This document shows positions 62,286-64,000 of a stretch of DNA of 64,000 nucleotides, piece by piece. Every line of letters begins with the position of its first letter. The stretch's first letter is position 1. The stretch comes from Ailurus styani. Its lineage: Eukaryota > Chordata > Mammalia > Carnivora > Ailuridae. The stretch is taken from NCBI GenBank assembly GCA_002007465.1, contig LNAC01000065.1:3683742-3747741 (forward strand), given 5' to 3'. The position numbers and the translations under genes are program-made. Under the pieces are notes generated by a model. It was not told where the DNA came from, searched no databases, and saw only the letters and a list, made by a program, of their open reading frames with translations.

Positions 62286-62528
62286 NCATATTTAAAATGC
62301 ATTTGCATTCCAGTTTTTACTCGGTCTTATTGTGACTCTTAAAATCTACATTTGTTTCTAATTTACTGTGTTATCATCTGTCAAAATGCATTTTGTCAGC
62401 ACCTTTTCAATAAAGGTTTAAACTCACTCACTTTAAAGGAGAAGATAAGTGCAAAGTAATATGTGTTTAAAATTAATTTTCTGTTAACTTTTCAAAATGT
62501 TGCTTAAAGATCTTTTTGATGTTTGGGA

Positions 62529-63114
62529 GGTCTCAGGAGAATTTTTGGTGAGATTTTGCAATCTTTTACATAGAACATAAAGTTGTGTTTTGTGATGAGG
62601 AATAAAAACTTGAAAGATTTAGATGATTCTAAAACTTAGGAATTTTAACAAGATCTTACATTTGGCCAAGAATATTTTCTCATTTTATTTATGATTTTCA
62701 TTACTCTTTCTTCTTGATGGTTAATTATTCAGCAGACAGATGAGGATAAGCTTTTGCTTCAGTAACAGGCAAACATAAAATCTCAGTGGCTTAATACCTA
62801 AAGCTTATTTCTTCTTTTGTAAAGACATCTGTAGGTCAAGTAACTCTCCACAACACTGTCTTTTAGGTGGTGTCTCAGCAGTGTAGTCTCCTTGGACCTA
62901 TGGCTCAGCCATCTCACCTTTTGATCTCTAGGCTTCCTGTGAATGAGAAGGGAACTCACACCTGCTCTTCAGTGTTTGACCAACCCCTGCTCATAGCACA
63001 TTGACCAGAATAAGTCATGTGATCCCGGCTGAATTCAGGAAGAAGATGAAATGTGGGGAGCACATGGGAAATTTGGTTTGCAATGCTATCTCTGCTGCAA
63101 AAGTGAGTTCCAAA
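62529..63114. other. No firm feature
   Basis: 'aaatctcagtggcttaatacc' at about 62780 suggests a decayed LTR or DNA transposon, too short to assign. Confidence 0.35.
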
Positions 63115-63206
63115 TTTGAGTTTTAAAGCTAGAAGGGACTTGGGAAAATAGCTTCCTCATTTTATCAGTAATGAAGCAGAAGTTACAAGGGTCAAGCCAC
63201 TGGCTC
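63115..63206 (-). mobile_element. MIR-type core, antisense, broken by SINE
   Basis: 'ttaaagctagaagggacttgg', 'cctcattttatcagtaatgaag' and 'agggtcaagccactggctca' fit an ancient MIR-type repeat. The adjacent SINE interrupts it. Confidence 0.5.
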
Positions 63207-63223
63207 ACACTGCTACTTGTCTT

Positions 63224-63422
63224 TTTTTTTTTTTTTTAAGGTTTTATTTATTTGTCAGAGAGAGAGAGTACGCAGGAGCACAAGCAGGGGGAGCAGCAGG
63301 CAGAGGGAGAACCAGGCTTTCACCTGAGCAAGGAGCCCAATGCGGGACTTAATCCCAGGACCCTGGGATCATGACCTGAGGGAGAGGTAGATGCTTGACT
63401 GACTGAGCCACCTAGGTGTCCT
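63224..63422 (-). mobile_element. Can-SINE, full length
   Basis: Poly-T, linker and head ending 'gagccacctaggtgtcc'. Duplication acactgctacttgtctt (63207-63223) against acactgctacttatctt (63423-63439), one mismatch. Confidence 0.96.
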
Positions 63423-63439
63423 ACACTGCTACTTATCTT

Positions 63440-64000
63440 AAGGAGTGTCTTCATTATGGTTTCTTTAGTGCACTGAGAAGACCATTCGAATAGTCGAGTT
63501 ATAATGCTGCTTTGCCTTATCTCACCATGCTTATTCTTGGACATTTTGAACTTGGGATCACAATTAGATAAATGTCTCGTTCAATAGTTAGTTATATTGT
63601 GGATGGCTGCAGAATCGTAGAATATGTCATAACAGAATAGTACTTTGGACTATAAGAGATTTCTCCCCGAGAAGTAAATTACGTTGGACCCATGCGGTAG
63701 GCTTTAAATCCTGCTCTCGAGTCAAAGTAGAAATGGGATCTGGAATTTGTATGTATGTTAAACTTTGCCTACTCATGGCTGGATCTTCTCTCAGAGCTTC
63801 GATGATTTAAGCCCTAAGATAAACCAAAGTGAACTTATTTTCAAAACCAAGCTGGGCATCAGCTCTAGTTCGTAGCTAAGGAAGTGAAAACCAAAATACA
63901 GAACTGAATATTTTATTTACTGATGATGGTGCCCAAGGAACAAAATGCATTTCATTATTATAAATATAACATGCACAACCTTAAGTTTAATTTCTGTATT
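63440..64000. other. No recognised feature
   Basis: Unrecognised to the window end. Confidence 0.5.

Overview
This looks like mammalian nuclear DNA, AT-rich and almost entirely non-coding. No reading frame reads as a working host exon: the longest open frame is 150 codons and is the antisense shadow of a LINE-1. The species group shows in the repeats. About 24 loci are tRNA-Lys-derived Can-SINEs (SINEC type, with a CT-rich linker, AATAAA-like tail and 10-18 bp target duplications), which points to a carnivoran, a caniform and probably a mustelid. The mustelid step rests on remembered SINE consensus wording and is inference. The window is either intergenic or deep inside a long intron; the sequence does not say which.

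Layout. 1-20 kb: unrecognised sequence with one MIR, L2-like fragments, an L1 3' end on the + strand, and 11 SINEs. 20.9-25.6 kb: an old antisense L1 carrying an MLT1 LTR, which itself carries a SINE (three nested layers). 25.3-41.2 kb: a SINE-poor stretch of about 16 kb with ancient L2, MIR, MER5A and MER20 copies, a chimeric L2/L1 insertion inside MER20, a 73-bp direct duplication and a CTAT microsatellite. 41-49 kb: more SINEs, two MLT1 LTRs and a possible CR1/L3-type reverse transcriptase relic. 49.6-52.5 kb: the largest young-looking element, a 5'-truncated antisense L1 of about 2.8 kb whose ORF2 is broken by frameshifts. 52.5-64 kb: sparse repeats, a CpG-preserving patch near 57.3 kb, an old antisense L1 at 60.0-60.7 kb, and three loci where single N characters mark contig joins.

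There is no operon or pathway here. The strongest observations are structural: the chimeric retrotransposition at 26.02-26.29 kb, false duplications at the N joins (one of which hides a SINE head), the 73-bp duplication, and the undecayed CpG patch. I found no evidence of a new biological system.
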